Program-made: the position numbers and the translations under genes | Notes under the pieces: generated by a model | Seen by the model: only the letters and a program-made list of their open reading frames with translations | What the model was told of the DNA's origin: nothing | Database searches by the model: none | Part shown: piece by piece, positions 1 to 11,450 of the stretch | How the letters are laid out: every line of letters starts with the position of its first letter | Numbering within the stretch: position 1 is the first letter of the stretch | Assembly (NCBI RefSeq): GCF_020510585.1 | Contig: NZ_CP075190.1 | Span: 4,214,001-4,278,000, forward strand | Origin: Ferribacterium limneticum | Lineage (GTDB): Bacteria; Pseudomonadota; Gammaproteobacteria; Burkholderiales; Rhodocyclaceae | Length of the DNA: 64,000 nucleotides | Direction of reading: 5' to 3'

Positions 1-23
1 CTGCAATCAGCGTTCGCTAGCGG

Positions 24-284
24 TCACTGCGCGGAGGCGGGCGGCACCAGTGGTGGCGGTGAAAAGCCAAGCGCCAACATCTCCGCCTCCAGCTTGATGC
101 GGAGGATCAGCAAGCCCTGCAAGGACTCACGCGCCTTGTCTTCGGCCCAGGTATCGTGATGATTGCGCAAACAAGCATCAATTTCGTGGCGATTGGCCAG
201 ATTGACACGACAGACAGCAGCGTACCGGTGAATCTCGCTATCAAGATCCCGCAATTCGCGATCATAATGTTCAAATCCGCTCAT
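24..284 (-). CDS. Small hypothetical protein (86 aa)
   Basis: Unrecognised. The predicted protein is soluble and rich in charged residues, with a likely helical N-terminal two thirds and a proline-rich C-terminal tail (SPPPLVPPASAQ). It has no signal peptide or membrane segment. It starts with ATG at 284 and diverges from the 511-aa gene starting at 314, so both promoters must lie in or overlap a 29-base gap. No function is assigned; it is called as a gene because codon usage looks normal and it exactly fills the space. Confidence 0.55.
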   Translation of the reverse strand: MSGFEHYDRELRDLDSEIHRYAAVCRVNLANRHEIDACLRNHHDTWAEDKARESLQGLLILRIKLEAEMLALGFSPPPLVPPASAQ

Positions 285-313
285 CGTTCAAGCATACCCC
301 GTAAGGAACGACC

Positions 314-1849
314 ATGCATTGGTTAACATTGCCCGAACCACGCAAGAACATTGCTCAGGCCTTTCACGACCTGGCATCGGCAAAAACCTGGCTGGCCAGC
401 CAGCCGCAAGCCCAGCCCATGCACATGCTGGCCGCCATCAGCCTGCAGATCGAGGCCATTGAGGCGTCGACGCTTGCGCCGGCACTGGCCGTCGAACTGC
501 TCAACCTCTTGCGCACCGCCTCCGTGCCCGGCCAGGAAACCATCGAGCCGCGCTATGTGCGCAAGGCACTGCCCATGCTCGACGACGACCAGCGCGCTTT
601 CGACGTCGCCCAACGCCTCTGGCTGCGCCTGGGTACATCCTATCTCCGCCTGGCCCCGCATTTCGCCCCGGCCGAAAAAGGCAAACTGCTGCACCGGGCG
701 GCCTGTGCCATCCGGATGGCTGAATACTGCCATTTCCTGGCCGCCCGGGAATGTCCGGCCCTGCTCGATCAAATACTCTTCGCCATTCTCGATCAGGCCG
801 AAAGAGATGGCCTGTTGCGCCATTCCCTGCCCGATCCGGACTTCCCCCACCTTGTCGATACCACCATCGCCGGCCATCTGGCCTGGGCTTTCATGCTGCG
901 CCTGATCGACCCGTATCGACTGTCGGCCGCCCAGCTCGCCGTCGCCAACCGGGCGCTCAGCCGCTGGCGCGAGCTGGCCGGATTCCAGACCATGCCGGAC
1001 GATGACCCGCGAGGCCACTCCGTCGATCTCGGGCCACTGTTTGGCGCCACCTTGCCGGAGGGCATCCCGCGCTGGCTCGAAGTCCCCCGGGTGACCCGCA
1101 AGATCAACCAGCGAATTGCCGCGCTCAAGGAAGGCGAATCACCGGAGGCCCTGAAACTTGGCCGAGAGCTGTCGCCGGCGGCCTGCATCCGCCTGTTGCG
1201 CGACATCGAAGCCAGCCTTGAATCCCACGGCCAGCACCGGAGCACGGAAATTGGCGAAATCGAACTCGCCTTCGGGGCTGAATATGCCTATGCCGCCTTT
1301 ACCGGCGAAATGATCGTGCCGAGCGGATCGCTCGATGCCAGCAGCGCATCGCTGGCCCATCAGCGCACGGCCATGTTCGGTTTCGACCGCGTATCGACGA
1401 TGCCGACCGCCGTCAAGAAACTCAATGTTCCCGGTGAAAACTGGCTGCTGGTGGACGGCAAGGCCATCCGCCCGGCCGACCGCAAGGGCGCCCGCCGCCA
1501 GTCGCCCTGCCTGATCGCCTCGGCCTCGCTTGGCAACCCACGACTTGGGGTCATGGTCGGACTGCAAAGCATTCCCGGCGGCGCGCTGGCTGCCGATCTC
1601 CAGTGGTACGACGAACGCATCGAGGCCGGCCGTCTGGCCCGTCCAGCTGCGCCGGGCCAGACGAACGCCGTGGTGCCCGTATTCCTGCTCCATGACGGGG
1701 ACGACTGTTCGTTGATCGTCCCGAGTATGGCCGGTATCCGGCTCGATACCGGCGTTACGCTGGAGGGAGCCTCGGTCAGCCACCTGATGCCGACCGAAGT
1801 GCTCGAACGCGGCGTCGATTTCGTCCGTTACGCGATCACCAAGCAATGA
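314..1849 (+). CDS. Conserved hypothetical protein (511 aa)
   Basis: A large soluble protein with no signal peptide and no hydrophobic segment long enough to span a membrane. The N-terminal half looks all-helical. The C-terminal part, from about residue 330, is mixed and ends with a beta-rich stretch that could be a small PilZ-like or OB-like barrel; this is a structural guess. I do not recognise catalytic motifs. GC and codon use match the neighbours. It is followed directly by a hairpin terminator shared with the convergent pcc genes. Confidence 0.75.
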   Translation: MHWLTLPEPRKNIAQAFHDLASAKTWLASQPQAQPMHMLAAISLQIEAIEASTLAPALAVELLNLLRTASVPGQETIEPRYVRKALPMLDDDQRAFDVAQRLWLRLGTSYLRLAPHFAPAEKGKLLHRAACAIRMAEYCHFLAARECPALLDQILFAILDQAERDGLLRHSLPDPDFPHLVDTTIAGHLAWAFMLRLIDPYRLSAAQLAVANRALSRWRELAGFQTMPDDDPRGHSVDLGPLFGATLPEGIPRWLEVPRVTRKINQRIAALKEGESPEALKLGRELSPAACIRLLRDIEASLESHGQHRSTEIGEIELAFGAEYAYAAFTGEMIVPSGSLDASSASLAHQRTAMFGFDRVSTMPTAVKKLNVPGENWLLVDGKAIRPADRKGARRQSPCLIASASLGNPRLGVMVGLQSIPGGALAADLQWYDERIEAGRLARPAAPGQTNAVVPVFLLHDGDDCSLIVPSMAGIRLDTGVTLEGASVSHLMPTEVLERGVDFVRYAITKQ

Positions 1850-1850
1850 A

Positions 1851-1876
1851 AAAGGCCCGCCGGTTGGCGGGCCTTG
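1851..1876 (-). terminator. Bidirectional hairpin terminator
   Basis: Perfect 10-bp stem AAGGCCCGCC / GGCGGGCCTT (1852-1861 with 1866-1875) and a GGTT loop. On the minus strand it is followed by a run of five T, so it most plausibly ends the mcm-meaB-pccB-pccA transcript. It also sits immediately after the stop codon of the plus-strand gene and may serve both. Confidence 0.8.
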
Positions 1877-1880
1877 AATG

Positions 1881-1918
1881 CTACAGTCAACCGTAAAAAA
1901 CGGCCAAAAATCAAATCA
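1881..1918 (-). repeat. Dispersed 36-bp repeat, copy 1
   Basis: Reads, on the minus strand, a T-rich arm containing TTTTTGGCC and then the core ACGGTTGACTGTAG, a variant of the family core CCGGTTGACCGTGGC. It begins at the pccA stop codon and lies between that gene and its terminator. On the opposite strand the frame TVNRKKRPKIK is open, matching the spacing of the coding copies elsewhere in the window. Confidence 0.75.
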
Positions 1919-3928
1919 CTCGAACTCGATGATGACCTGATCGACCGTCAGGCTTTCGCCGGCGGCCGCTGAAATCTTCTTGACCTTGCAGTCCTGGTCA
2001 GCCTTGAGGATGTTTTCCATCTTCATGGCCTCGATGACGGCGAGCTTTTCGCCGGCCTTCACTTCCTGACCGACCGTCACCGCCACTTCGCGCAACAGGC
2101 CCGGCATCGGCGAGATCAGGAACTTCGAGAGGTCGGGCGCCTGTTTTTCAGGCATCAGCGACAGCAATTCGGCAGCGCGGGCGCTCATCACCATGAAATC
2201 GGCGCGGGTACCCCAGTGGAACAGCGAGTATTTCGTCTTGTGCCGCTCGACCTGGAGCGTGAACTCCTGGCCATTGCAGGTGCCGACGAACAGCGACTCG
2301 CCGAGTTTCCAGGAAGAGCGCAGTTCGTAGTGCTGACCGCCGTACTCGATGTCATAGCCACCATCGACCAGACATGCCGTGACCGGATGATGCTGATTGC
2401 CGGCGGCATCGAGGCGAACGACCATCCAGTTGTCGCTGACCAAACGCTCGTGGCCCTGCAACTGGCCGGAGATGGAAGCGGAGCGGTCGGTGAAGGCACG
2501 GTAGACATAGGCAGCCACCGAAACCAGCAAGGCCGGATCATCGTGCGGGACCATCGAGGCATCGAAACCCGTCGGGTAGTGCTTGGGGATGAAACCAGTG
2601 TCGAAGATGCCGGAATGGAATACCGGGTGCTGCATCAACGCGGCCTGGAACGGGATATTCGAGGAAATGCCGCGGATCACGAAGCCGTTCAGTGCATCAC
2701 GCATGCGGGTGATGGCGGCATTGCGGTCCTTGCCGTGCACAATCAGCTTGGCGATCATCGAGTCGTAGAACATCGAAATCTCGCCACCATCGTAAACACC
2801 GGTATCGACACGGGTAGTGCCACTGGCATCGCTGGTTTCCTTGGGCGGCTGGAACTTCACCAGACGGCCAGTCGACGGCAAGAAGCCGCGGAACGGGTCT
2901 TCGGCGTTGATCCGGCACTCCATGGCCCAGCCGTCGATCGTCACGTCGGCTTGGCTCAGTGGCAGCTTCTCGCCGTAGGCAACACGGATCATCTGCTCGA
3001 CGAGGTCGAGGCCGGTAATCAGTTCAGTAACCGGATGCTCCACCTGCAGGCGGGTATTCATTTCCAGGAAGTAAAATTCCTTGGTCGCGCCGGAAACGAC
3101 GAACTCGACCGTACCGGCCGACTCATAGTCCACCGCGCGGGCCAAAGCCACTGCCTGCTCGCCCATCGCCTTGCGCATGGCCGGATCAACGAAGGGGCTC
3201 GGCGCCTCTTCGATGACCTTCTGGTGACGACGCTGGATAGAGCAATCACGCTCGTTCAGGTACACGTAGTTGCCGTGCGAATCGCCCAGCACCTGGATTT
3301 CGATGTGACGCGGCTCAAGCACGTACTTTTCGATGAAGACGCGGTCGTCGCCAAAAGAGTTGCGCGCCTCGTTGACGCAGGACGAAAAACCTTCGTGAGC
3401 TTCGGCGTCATTGAAGGCAACGCGCAGACCCTTGCCGCCGCCGCCGGCGGAAGCCTTGATCATCACCGGATAGCCGATGCCCTGGGCGATCTTGACGGCT
3501 TCGTCCGGACCGGCGATCGCTTCGTTGTAACCCGGGATGGTGTTGACGTTGGCAGCAATGGCCAGCTTCTTGGACTCGATCTTGTCGCCCATCTTGGCCA
3601 CCGAATAATGCTTCGGGCCGATGAACTTGATGCCTTCTTCTTCCAGACGACGCGAGAACGTGGCGTTTTCGGACAGGAAGCCGTAACCCGGGTGGACTGC
3701 CTGAGCACCGGTCTGCTTGCAGGCAGCGATGATCTTGTCCATGACCAGATACGACTCTTTCGAGGCGGCCGGGCCGATGCAGACGGCTTCGTCGGCGAGT
3801 TCGACGTGCAGCGCATCCTTGTCGGCTTCGGAATAGACGGCGACGGTCTTGATGCCCATCTTGCGGGCGGTCTTGATGACACGGCAGGCAATTTCGCCGC
3901 GGTTTGCGATCAGAATCTTAGTGAACAT
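1916..3928 (-). CDS. pccA: Propionyl-CoA carboxylase, biotin-carrying alpha subunit
   Basis: Carboxylates its own biotin with bicarbonate and ATP and passes the carboxyl group to PccB. In order it has a biotin carboxylase N-terminal domain starting KILIANRGEIACR, an ATP-grasp region with the glycine-rich loop KASAGGGGKGLR, a biotin carboxylase C-terminal domain (EMNTRLQVEHPVTE), a linker domain and a C-terminal biotinyl domain. The biotin-attachment motif EAMKMEN lies about 35 residues before the C-terminus. The length (670 aa) is normal for fused alpha subunits. It is the last gene of the mcm-meaB-pccB-pccA operon, 21 bp after pccB. It could accept other acyl-CoAs, but the operon argues for propionyl-CoA. 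Confidence 0.93.
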   Translation of the reverse strand: MFTKILIANRGEIACRVIKTARKMGIKTVAVYSEADKDALHVELADEAVCIGPAASKESYLVMDKIIAACKQTGAQAVHPGYGFLSENATFSRRLEEEGIKFIGPKHYSVAKMGDKIESKKLAIAANVNTIPGYNEAIAGPDEAVKIAQGIGYPVMIKASAGGGGKGLRVAFNDAEAHEGFSSCVNEARNSFGDDRVFIEKYVLEPRHIEIQVLGDSHGNYVYLNERDCSIQRRHQKVIEEAPSPFVDPAMRKAMGEQAVALARAVDYESAGTVEFVVSGATKEFYFLEMNTRLQVEHPVTELITGLDLVEQMIRVAYGEKLPLSQADVTIDGWAMECRINAEDPFRGFLPSTGRLVKFQPPKETSDASGTTRVDTGVYDGGEISMFYDSMIAKLIVHGKDRNAAITRMRDALNGFVIRGISSNIPFQAALMQHPVFHSGIFDTGFIPKHYPTGFDASMVPHDDPALLVSVAAYVYRAFTDRSASISGQLQGHERLVSDNWMVVRLDAAGNQHHPVTACLVDGGYDIEYGGQHYELRSSWKLGESLFVGTCNGQEFTLQVERHKTKYSLFHWGTRADFMVMSARAAELLSLMPEKQAPDLSKFLISPMPGLLREVAVTVGQEVKAGEKLAVIEAMKMENILKADQDCKVKKISAAAGESLTVDQVIIEFE

Positions 3929-3949
3929 ATTCCTTTTTCTCCCTGACGC

Positions 3950-5485
<1,536 letters not shown>

Positions 5486-5512
5486 AGAAAACTCCCTAAA
5501 TGGATCGGGTGA

Positions 5513-6523
5513 TTAGTGTTTCAGATAGTCGAGCAGCGCATACGCGGCAGCAGCCGGGGTCGTATGGCCCTCCTCGACGGATCGGGTGAAGGCGGGCAGG
5601 TTCTCCTGCACTCGCGGGTGATGACGGAAATACTGACGTAGCCCGGAATCGATCAGCTGCCACATCCAGCTCAGCGTCTGATGCTGGCGCTTGGCGTCGA
5701 ATTCGCCGGTCGGCTTCAACGCCGCCTGGTACTTCTCGACCTGTTCCCAGAAATCGGCAATGCCTTCCTTGTGCAAGGCGGACAGCGTGATGACCGGCGG
5801 CGCCCAGTTCGGCGAGGCCGGACGAAGCATGTGCAGGGCGTTGCGCCACTGGGCGCGGACCACGGCGGTGGCCTGACGGTCGATATCGGCCTTATTGATG
5901 ATCACCATGTCGGCGATCTCGACAATACCCTTCTTGATCGCCTGCAGGTCGTCGCCGGCGTTCGGCAACTGCAGTAGGCAGAACATGTCGACCATGCCGG
6001 CCACCGTCGTTTCCGACTGGCCGACACCGACGGTCTCGATGATGATCACGTCGTAGCCAGAAGCTTCGCAGAGCAGCATCGCCTCGCGTGACTTTTCGGC
6101 CACACCACCGAGCGAACCCGATGACGGACTGGGCCGGATGAAGGCTTCCTCGCGCTGGCTGAGCAACTCCATGCGCGTCTTGTCACCGAGGATGGAGCCA
6201 CCCGACACCGAAGACGACGGGTCAACTGCCAAAACAGCCAGCTTCTTGCCCTGTTCGATCAACCAGACACCAAGCGCCTCGATGAACGTAGACTTGCCCG
6301 CCCCCGGCACGCCGGAAATGCCGATGCGAATTGCCTTGCCGGTGTGCGGCAATACAGCGTTCAGCACCTGCTGGGCTCGCTGCTGATGGTCGGGACGCGT
6401 CGATTCGATCAGCGTGATGGCCTTGGCCAGCGCACGGCGCTGACCGGCCAGCACGCCGTCGACCAGCAACTGGTCGGCGGCAGACAGAATATTGGCACGC
6501 ACGGGAACTTCGCCCAGATTCAT
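5513..6523 (-). CDS. meaB: Methylmalonyl-CoA mutase chaperone GTPase MeaB
   Basis: G3E-family P-loop GTPase that gates adenosylcobalamin loading and protects methylmalonyl-CoA mutase from inactivation. The Walker A motif GVPGAGKS is followed by DPSS, ETVGVGQSE and the guanine-specificity motif NKAD. The older name ArgK (arginine transport ATPase) applies to the same family, but position decides here: it lies only 7 bp downstream of the mutase gene. The length (336 aa) is normal. Confidence 0.93.
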   Translation of the reverse strand: MNLGEVPVRANILSAADQLLVDGVLAGQRRALAKAITLIESTRPDHQQRAQQVLNAVLPHTGKAIRIGISGVPGAGKSTFIEALGVWLIEQGKKLAVLAVDPSSSVSGGSILGDKTRMELLSQREEAFIRPSPSSGSLGGVAEKSREAMLLCEASGYDVIIIETVGVGQSETTVAGMVDMFCLLQLPNAGDDLQAIKKGIVEIADMVIINKADIDRQATAVVRAQWRNALHMLRPASPNWAPPVITLSALHKEGIADFWEQVEKYQAALKPTGEFDAKRQHQTLSWMWQLIDSGLRQYFRHHPRVQENLPAFTRSVEEGHTTPAAAAYALLDYLKH

Positions 6524-6530
6524 CCGTGGA

Positions 6531-8681
6531 TTAGCCGCGCGCCTTGCGAATTTCTTCGATCACCTTGATGGCCGAATCCTCGATCCGCGTACCCGGTCCG
6601 AAAATGGCCTTGGCGCCTGCGTTGTACAAATAATCGTAGTCCTGAGCCGGAATCACGCCACCGGCGAAAACGATGATGTCGTCACCGCCCTGATCCTTGA
6701 GCGCCTTGACCAGTTGCGGCAGCAAGGTCTTGTGACCGGCCGCCAGCGACGAAACGCCCACCGCATGCACGTCGTTTTCGATGGCCTGACGGGCAGCTTC
6801 TTCCGGCGTCTGAAAGAGCGGGCCCATGTCGATGTCGAACCCGAGGTCGGCGTAGGCGGTAGCCACCACCTTGGCGCCGCGGTCATGGCCATCCTGGCCG
6901 AGTTTGGCGATCATGATGCGCGGGCGACGGCCTTCTTCTTCGGCGAACTTGGCAACATCGGCCTTGATCTTTTCCCAGCTTTCCTGACCTTCCACAACGC
7001 CTCCGTACACACCCGAAATGGTCTGGTTATTGGCGCGGAAACGACCGAATATCTTTTCCAGCGCATCGGACACTTCGCCAACCGTGGCGCGCAGGCGCAT
7101 GGCCTTGACGGTCAGATCGAGCAGGTTGCCTTCGCCGGTTTCGGCGGCCTTGGTGAGTGCTTCCAGCGCAGCGTTGACCGCAGCACTGTCGCGCGTCGCA
7201 CGAATTTGCTTGAGGCGGGCAATCTGCGAATCACGTACGGCGTGGTTGTCGATATCGAGAATGTCGATGGCGTCTTCCTTGGCCAGCTTGTACTTGTTGA
7301 CGCCGACGATGACGTCCTTGCCGGAGTCGATACGCGCCTGCTTGTCGGCCGCACAGGTTTCAACCTGCATCTTGGCCCAGCCCGATTCGACAGCCTTGGT
7401 CATGCCGCCCATCGCCTCGATTTCCTCGATGATGCCCCAAGCCTTGTCGGCCATGTCCTGGGTCAGTTTTTCCATCATGTAGGAACCGGCCCACGGATCG
7501 ACGACATTGGTGATGTGGGTTTCTTCCTGGATGATCAGCTGCGTGTTGCGGGCGATGCGCGACGAGAACTCGGTCGGCAGCGCAATCGCTTCGTCGAGCG
7601 CATTGGTATGCAGCGACTGGGTACCGCCGAAGACGGCCGCCATCGCTTCGATGGTGGTGCGCACGACGTTGTTGTACGGGTCCTGCTCGGTCAGCGACCA
7701 GCCGGAAGTCTGGCTGTGCGTGCGCAGCATCTTCGACTTGGCGCTCTTGGCGTTGAAGCCGGTCATGATGCGGTCCCATAACAGGCGGCCGGCGCGCATC
7801 TTGGCGATTTCGAGGTAGAAATTCATGCCCACCGCCCAGAAGAATGACAGGCGGCCAGCGAAGGTATCGACGTCCATGCCCGAAGCGACGCCGGTACGGA
7901 CGTATTCCATGCCGTCGGCCAGCGTGAAGGCCAGTTCGATGGCCTGGTTGGCCCCGGCTTCCTGGATGTGATAGCCGGAAATCGAGATCGAGTTGAACTT
8001 CGGCATGTGCTGCGCCGTGTAGCCGAAAATGTCGGCGATGATTTTCATCGACGGCTTGGGCGGATAAATATAGGTATTCCGCACCATGAATTCTTTGAGA
8101 ATGTCGTTCTGGATGGTGCCGGACAGTTTGTCCTGCGGCACGCCCTGTTCTTCGGCGGCGACGATGTAGCCGGCGAGAATCGGCAGCACGGCGCCGTTCA
8201 TCGTCATCGAAACGGAAATCTTGTCGAGCGGAATGCTGTCGAAGAGGATCTTCATGTCCTCAACGGAGTCGATCGCCACGCCGGCCTTGCCGACGTCACC
8301 GGTGACGCGGGCGTTATCGGAGTCGTAACCGCGGTGCGTCGCCAAGTCAAAAGCGACGGAAACACCCTGACCGCCAGCAGCCAGCGCCTTGCGGTAGAAA
8401 GCATTGGAGGCTTCGGCGGTAGAGAAACCGGCGTATTGGCGGATGGTCCACGGCTTGACGGCATACATCGTCGGCTGCGGGCCCCGCAGGTAGGGCGCGA
8501 AGCCAGGCAGGGTGTCGGCAAACTCAAGACCAGCAACATCAGCCTTGGTATACAGTGCCTTGACGGCTAAACCTTCAGGGGTATTCCAGACCAGATTCCC
8601 TATATCGCCACCAGGCGACTGTTTGGCTGCCGCTTTTTCCCAAGCATCCAGGTTATTGGAATCAAAGAACTTTTCAGACAT
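6531..8681 (-). CDS. mcm: Methylmalonyl-CoA mutase, single-chain type
   Basis: Adenosylcobalamin-dependent isomerisation of methylmalonyl-CoA to succinyl-CoA, the last step of propionate entry into the TCA cycle. The 716-aa chain has an N-terminal catalytic barrel (for example [18 protein letters not shown]) and a C-terminal B12-binding domain. The cobalt-ligating motif DGHDRG is near residues 597-602, with the ligand histidine at about 599, followed by GVSSLAAGH. It is the homodimeric type, not the split mutA/mutB form. First gene of the operon, transcribed divergently from a GntR regulator. Confidence 0.95.
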   Translation of the reverse strand: MSEKFFDSNNLDAWEKAAAKQSPGGDIGNLVWNTPEGLAVKALYTKADVAGLEFADTLPGFAPYLRGPQPTMYAVKPWTIRQYAGFSTAEASNAFYRKALAAGGQGVSVAFDLATHRGYDSDNARVTGDVGKAGVAIDSVEDMKILFDSIPLDKISVSMTMNGAVLPILAGYIVAAEEQGVPQDKLSGTIQNDILKEFMVRNTYIYPPKPSMKIIADIFGYTAQHMPKFNSISISGYHIQEAGANQAIELAFTLADGMEYVRTGVASGMDVDTFAGRLSFFWAVGMNFYLEIAKMRAGRLLWDRIMTGFNAKSAKSKMLRTHSQTSGWSLTEQDPYNNVVRTTIEAMAAVFGGTQSLHTNALDEAIALPTEFSSRIARNTQLIIQEETHITNVVDPWAGSYMMEKLTQDMADKAWGIIEEIEAMGGMTKAVESGWAKMQVETCAADKQARIDSGKDVIVGVNKYKLAKEDAIDILDIDNHAVRDSQIARLKQIRATRDSAAVNAALEALTKAAETGEGNLLDLTVKAMRLRATVGEVSDALEKIFGRFRANNQTISGVYGGVVEGQESWEKIKADVAKFAEEEGRRPRIMIAKLGQDGHDRGAKVVATAYADLGFDIDMGPLFQTPEEAARQAIENDVHAVGVSSLAAGHKTLLPQLVKALKDQGGDDIIVFAGGVIPAQDYDYLYNAGAKAIFGPGTRIEDSAIKVIEEIRKARG

Positions 8682-8847
8682 GACACACCCCTCGCTGATT
8701 CGATTTTTTCGGGCTTATGATGCAGAATTCAAAATTCTACGCCGTTGAGCCCAGCTTGACATACCAAGCCTCACATAATACTTTATCCATAATTATAGAA
8801 GCAAGTCGGCCAAGTTCCGATCGGCTCATTCACACAACACCAAAACC
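8682..8847. promoter_or_regulatory. Divergent control region, mcm operon and GntR gene
   Basis: AT-rich for this genome. It contains the dyad AGAATT-CAA-AATTCT (8724-8738), a candidate operator, and TTGACA (8756-8761) with TACTTT 17 bp downstream, a plausible promoter towards the GntR gene. The divergent layout suggests that the GntR protein controls the mutase operon and itself. This is inferred from layout and symmetry only. Confidence 0.45.
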
Positions 8848-9507
8848 ATGACACGTATCGCACCTACCGCGCTCTATCAGGAAGTGGCCGAACGACTGCG
8901 CCAACGCATCTTCGCACATGAGCTGACCCCGGGTACCTGGATCGACGAGCAGAAACTCGCCGAAGAATACGGTATTTCACGTACGCCTTTGCGCGAGGCA
9001 CTCAAGGTTCTGGCCTCGGAAGGATTGGTCGATCTCAGACCTCGCCGTGGTTGCTACGTCACCGAAATTTCCCGACAGGATACGGACGACATATTCCCGC
9101 TGATGGCCATGCTGGAAGGGCGCTGTGCGGCAGAAGCGGTCAAGCGGGCAAAACCTGCCGACATCTCGGCACTGAAAAGTATTCATGAGCAGCTTGAGGC
9201 GGCTGCCCGCGAGGGGCGGATTGATGCCTTCTTCGAGTCGAATCAGGAATTCCACAAAAAAATCCAGGAACTATCTGGCAACCGCTGGTTGCTGTCGGTC
9301 ATTCAGGATCTGCGCAAGGTATTAAAGCTCTCTCGACTACACTCGCTATCACTCGAGGGCCGCCTTCAACAGTCGCTGGACGAGCATCGCCTGATCATGG
9401 CCGCGCTCCAGGCAGGTGATGCCGTCAAGGCTGAAAAATTGATGCACGACCACCTGCTGTCCGGCCGCGAAGCATTGGCCAAGATTCGGGACGGTGCGTC
9501 CAGCTAG
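8848..9507 (+). CDS. GntR-family regulator, FCD (FadR-like) subfamily
   Basis: The N-terminal winged helix-turn-helix (about residues 10-70) contains the signature YGISRTPLREALKVLASEGLV. The C-terminal all-helical FCD ligand domain (about 80-210) has the usual spaced acidic and histidine residues (FFESNQEFHKKI, DEHRLIMAAL, MHDHL) that bind a metal and a carboxylate. The 219-aa length is normal. Placement opposite the mcm operon suggests it senses propionate, methylmalonate or a CoA-derived acid; the ligand is not visible in the sequence. Confidence 0.88.
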   Translation: MTRIAPTALYQEVAERLRQRIFAHELTPGTWIDEQKLAEEYGISRTPLREALKVLASEGLVDLRPRRGCYVTEISRQDTDDIFPLMAMLEGRCAAEAVKRAKPADISALKSIHEQLEAAAREGRIDAFFESNQEFHKKIQELSGNRWLLSVIQDLRKVLKLSRLHSLSLEGRLQQSLDEHRLIMAALQAGDAVKAEKLMHDHLLSGREALAKIRDGASS

Positions 9508-9530
9508 GCCTCTCGTTACGACACGATGCC

Positions 9531-10814
9531 CTAGCGCATCTGGCCTTCGATGTTGGCGAACAATCGGTCGTAGATATCGATCAGGGCATCGCGGTCCGCA
9601 TTTCCCTTCATCCACTGACGCCCCTTGACGGCTGCTATCGCCTCCCGCTCAATGTCCGGGACGTTATCGATATCAATTTCTTCACCGTGCAGGATGGCCG
9701 TGACGTCAGCGCGGGCCTTCTGGGCCAAGGCGACCAGTCGCATCGAGTCACTCATCGACGCAGCCCCGCTGCCGATCGTCACCGACAAATCCCTGACCTT
9801 GACAGCTGACGAGGCCGAAAAGGTTAGTTTCTGGCTGAATTCATTCGCCGTTGTCCGCGCTTCGGAAACGGAATCATTCAGCGAGGCAATCCGGGTGGTG
9901 ACACCTTCCATCGAACCAGAAACTGCGGAAATGGCAGCCGCAATTTCCTCTGCCGCCCGCTGGGACTGGTCAGCCAGTTTGCGCACCTCATCAGCGACAA
10001 CCGCAAAGCCCCGCCCCGCTTCACCGGCCCGCGCAGCCTCAATCGCCGCGTTGAGAGCCAGCAAATTGGTCTGCTTGGCGATGGCATCAATCTGTCCGGT
10101 CAACTGGCGGATCGCGGCGGCTTTGACGTTCAAGTCAGCCAGGGCAAGGACACTGTTTTCGGCCGAAGCCTGAGCGCCGCCCAGTGCGCCGGACATGCGG
10201 TTGGCAGCATCGGCCATGTCACTGGCTGAACTGGCAAAGTCGCCGGCCAGCGTCTGGGTGTTTTCCGAATGCCCGCCGACTTCACTGAGCGCCGCCCCGA
10301 CATGGTCAATCGCCAACGAAAGTCCGCGCTCCGAGCGCAAAAATATCTCCGAGAGCAGGGCTTCCCGGGCAATTGACTCCTGTGCGGCACCCCATCGATC
10401 GAGTAGCACCTGCATTTCTTCGAGCACATTCTTGAAAGCACCGTGCAGTCCGGTAGTCTGTAGACGGCGCCAATAACGGCTTTCAGAAGAAGCGCTCAGT
10501 GCACCCAGTATTTCCCGGAAAGAGGTTTCTGTTTGATCAAGCACTGAATTGAGATTAACCCGAATTGCCTCCAGCCTTGGCGTCTCAAACTCGCGGGGCA
10601 AGCGCCCAACCAACTGCCCCTGCCCAACCTGATCAAGCAAGCGATCCAGCTCAAATAGCGGCGCCTGCCCGACAGTATCCGGCCAAAGCAAAACAAAGAG
10701 CGCCGGAATCAGCAACACTGCCGGCGCCCAGGGCGCAATGAATGCCGCTCCGGCGCCACCCGCAATGAGCAAGGCCAGCAATAGGCGCCTAAAGGGAAAA
10801 GACGAGTTCTTCAT
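9531..10814 (-). CDS. Methyl-accepting chemotaxis protein without a sensory domain
   Basis: 427 aa. Two close hydrophobic segments (about residues 9-43) are followed by a cytoplasmic linker and a full chemotaxis signalling domain. The highly conserved hairpin tip ([18 protein letters not shown], then [13 protein letters not shown]) identifies it. There is no periplasmic ligand domain. Its 5' end overlaps the 3' end of the PAS-domain gene by 26 bases. Input is therefore probably provided in trans by that PAS protein, giving a two-gene version of the aerotaxis receptor Aer. Confidence 0.9.
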   Translation of the reverse strand: MKNSSFPFRRLLLALLIAGGAGAAFIAPWAPAVLLIPALFVLLWPDTVGQAPLFELDRLLDQVGQGQLVGRLPREFETPRLEAIRVNLNSVLDQTETSFREILGALSASSESRYWRRLQTTGLHGAFKNVLEEMQVLLDRWGAAQESIAREALLSEIFLRSERGLSLAIDHVGAALSEVGGHSENTQTLAGDFASSASDMADAANRMSGALGGAQASAENSVLALADLNVKAAAIRQLTGQIDAIAKQTNLLALNAAIEAARAGEAGRGFAVVADEVRKLADQSQRAAEEIAAAISAVSGSMEGVTTRIASLNDSVSEARTTANEFSQKLTFSASSAVKVRDLSVTIGSGAASMSDSMRLVALAQKARADVTAILHGEEIDIDNVPDIEREAIAAVKGRQWMKGNADRDALIDIYDRLFANIEGQMR

Positions 10815-11307
10815 AACTCATTCCTGTCTGATTCAACAAATCAAGCAATACCTTGGTGCCGGCAGCAATGGCATCACGGGCACCGGCACCCTGTTCAGCC
10901 TGAAGCATCTGGCGATAGACCGGTTCGACCTTGCTAACCGCATCGCGCTTCGGACAACGCCGAACCGAGGTATAGCCGATGATATTGTGCTGTGGATCAA
11001 AATCCGGGGTGATATGAGTAAACACCCAGTAGAAGCTGCCATCCTTGGCCATGTTCTTCACATAACCAAAAAACTCCTTGCCTGATTGAATAGTGTCCCA
11101 AGCCAGCTGAAAGGCGGCACGCGGCATATCCGGATGGCGAACAATATTGTGCTGCGAACCTAGAAGCTCTTCTTCGGAATATCCGGAGAACTCGATGAAT
11201 GTTGGGTTGCCATAGGTGATGATGCCCTTGGGATTTGTCTTGGAGACAATGAAATCACCCTCTCGCATCATGCGCTCAATAGCGCTTGGTTGGATTTGTC
11301 GCTTCAT
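10789..11307 (-). CDS. Aer-type PAS domain sensor protein
   Basis: 172 aa, soluble. It has one PAS domain of the aerotaxis class: [20 protein letters not shown], then [10 protein letters not shown], then [18 protein letters not shown], characteristic of FAD-binding Aer and BdlA PAS domains. A short helical C-terminus follows. It has no signalling domain of its own; the next gene, overlapping by 26 bases, supplies one. The probable role is redox or oxygen sensing for chemotaxis. Confidence 0.85.
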   Translation of the reverse strand: MKRQIQPSAIERMMREGDFIVSKTNPKGIITYGNPTFIEFSGYSEEELLGSQHNIVRHPDMPRAAFQLAWDTIQSGKEFFGYVKNMAKDGSFYWVFTHITPDFDPQHNIIGYTSVRRCPKRDAVSKVEPVYRQMLQAEQGAGARDAIAAGTKVLLDLLNQTGMSYEELVFSL

Positions 11308-11401
11308 CCCGCTTTCTCCCGATGGAAGATATGTGGACTACCGGTTGAGTCAGCAAATTTACTACATTAAAAACTGAAACCACCAAAAACAAAATCAATA
11401 A

Positions 11402-11433
11402 AAAACCCTGACGACTTTCGCCGTCAGGGTTTG
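11402..11433 (-). terminator. Hairpin terminator after actP
   Basis: Stem AAACCCTGACG (11403-11413) with CGTCAGGGTTT (11422-11432), 8-base loop. On the minus strand it is followed by an A/T-rich tract. It lies about 18 bases after the actP stop codon. Confidence 0.8.
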
Positions 11434-11450
11434 GTTTGTACGTCGAATGC

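Noticed and set aside
2216..3946. Long open frame (576 codons) opposite pccA
   Set aside because: Antisense shadow of a well-recognised gene in high-GC DNA; composition is not protein-like. The same applies to long frames opposite pccB, mcm, dctM, btuD and the GGDEF/EAL gene.
11338..11360. ACCGGTTGAGTCAGCAAAT upstream of the PAS gene
   Set aside because: Resembles part of the core but lacks GACCGT and the T-rich arm.
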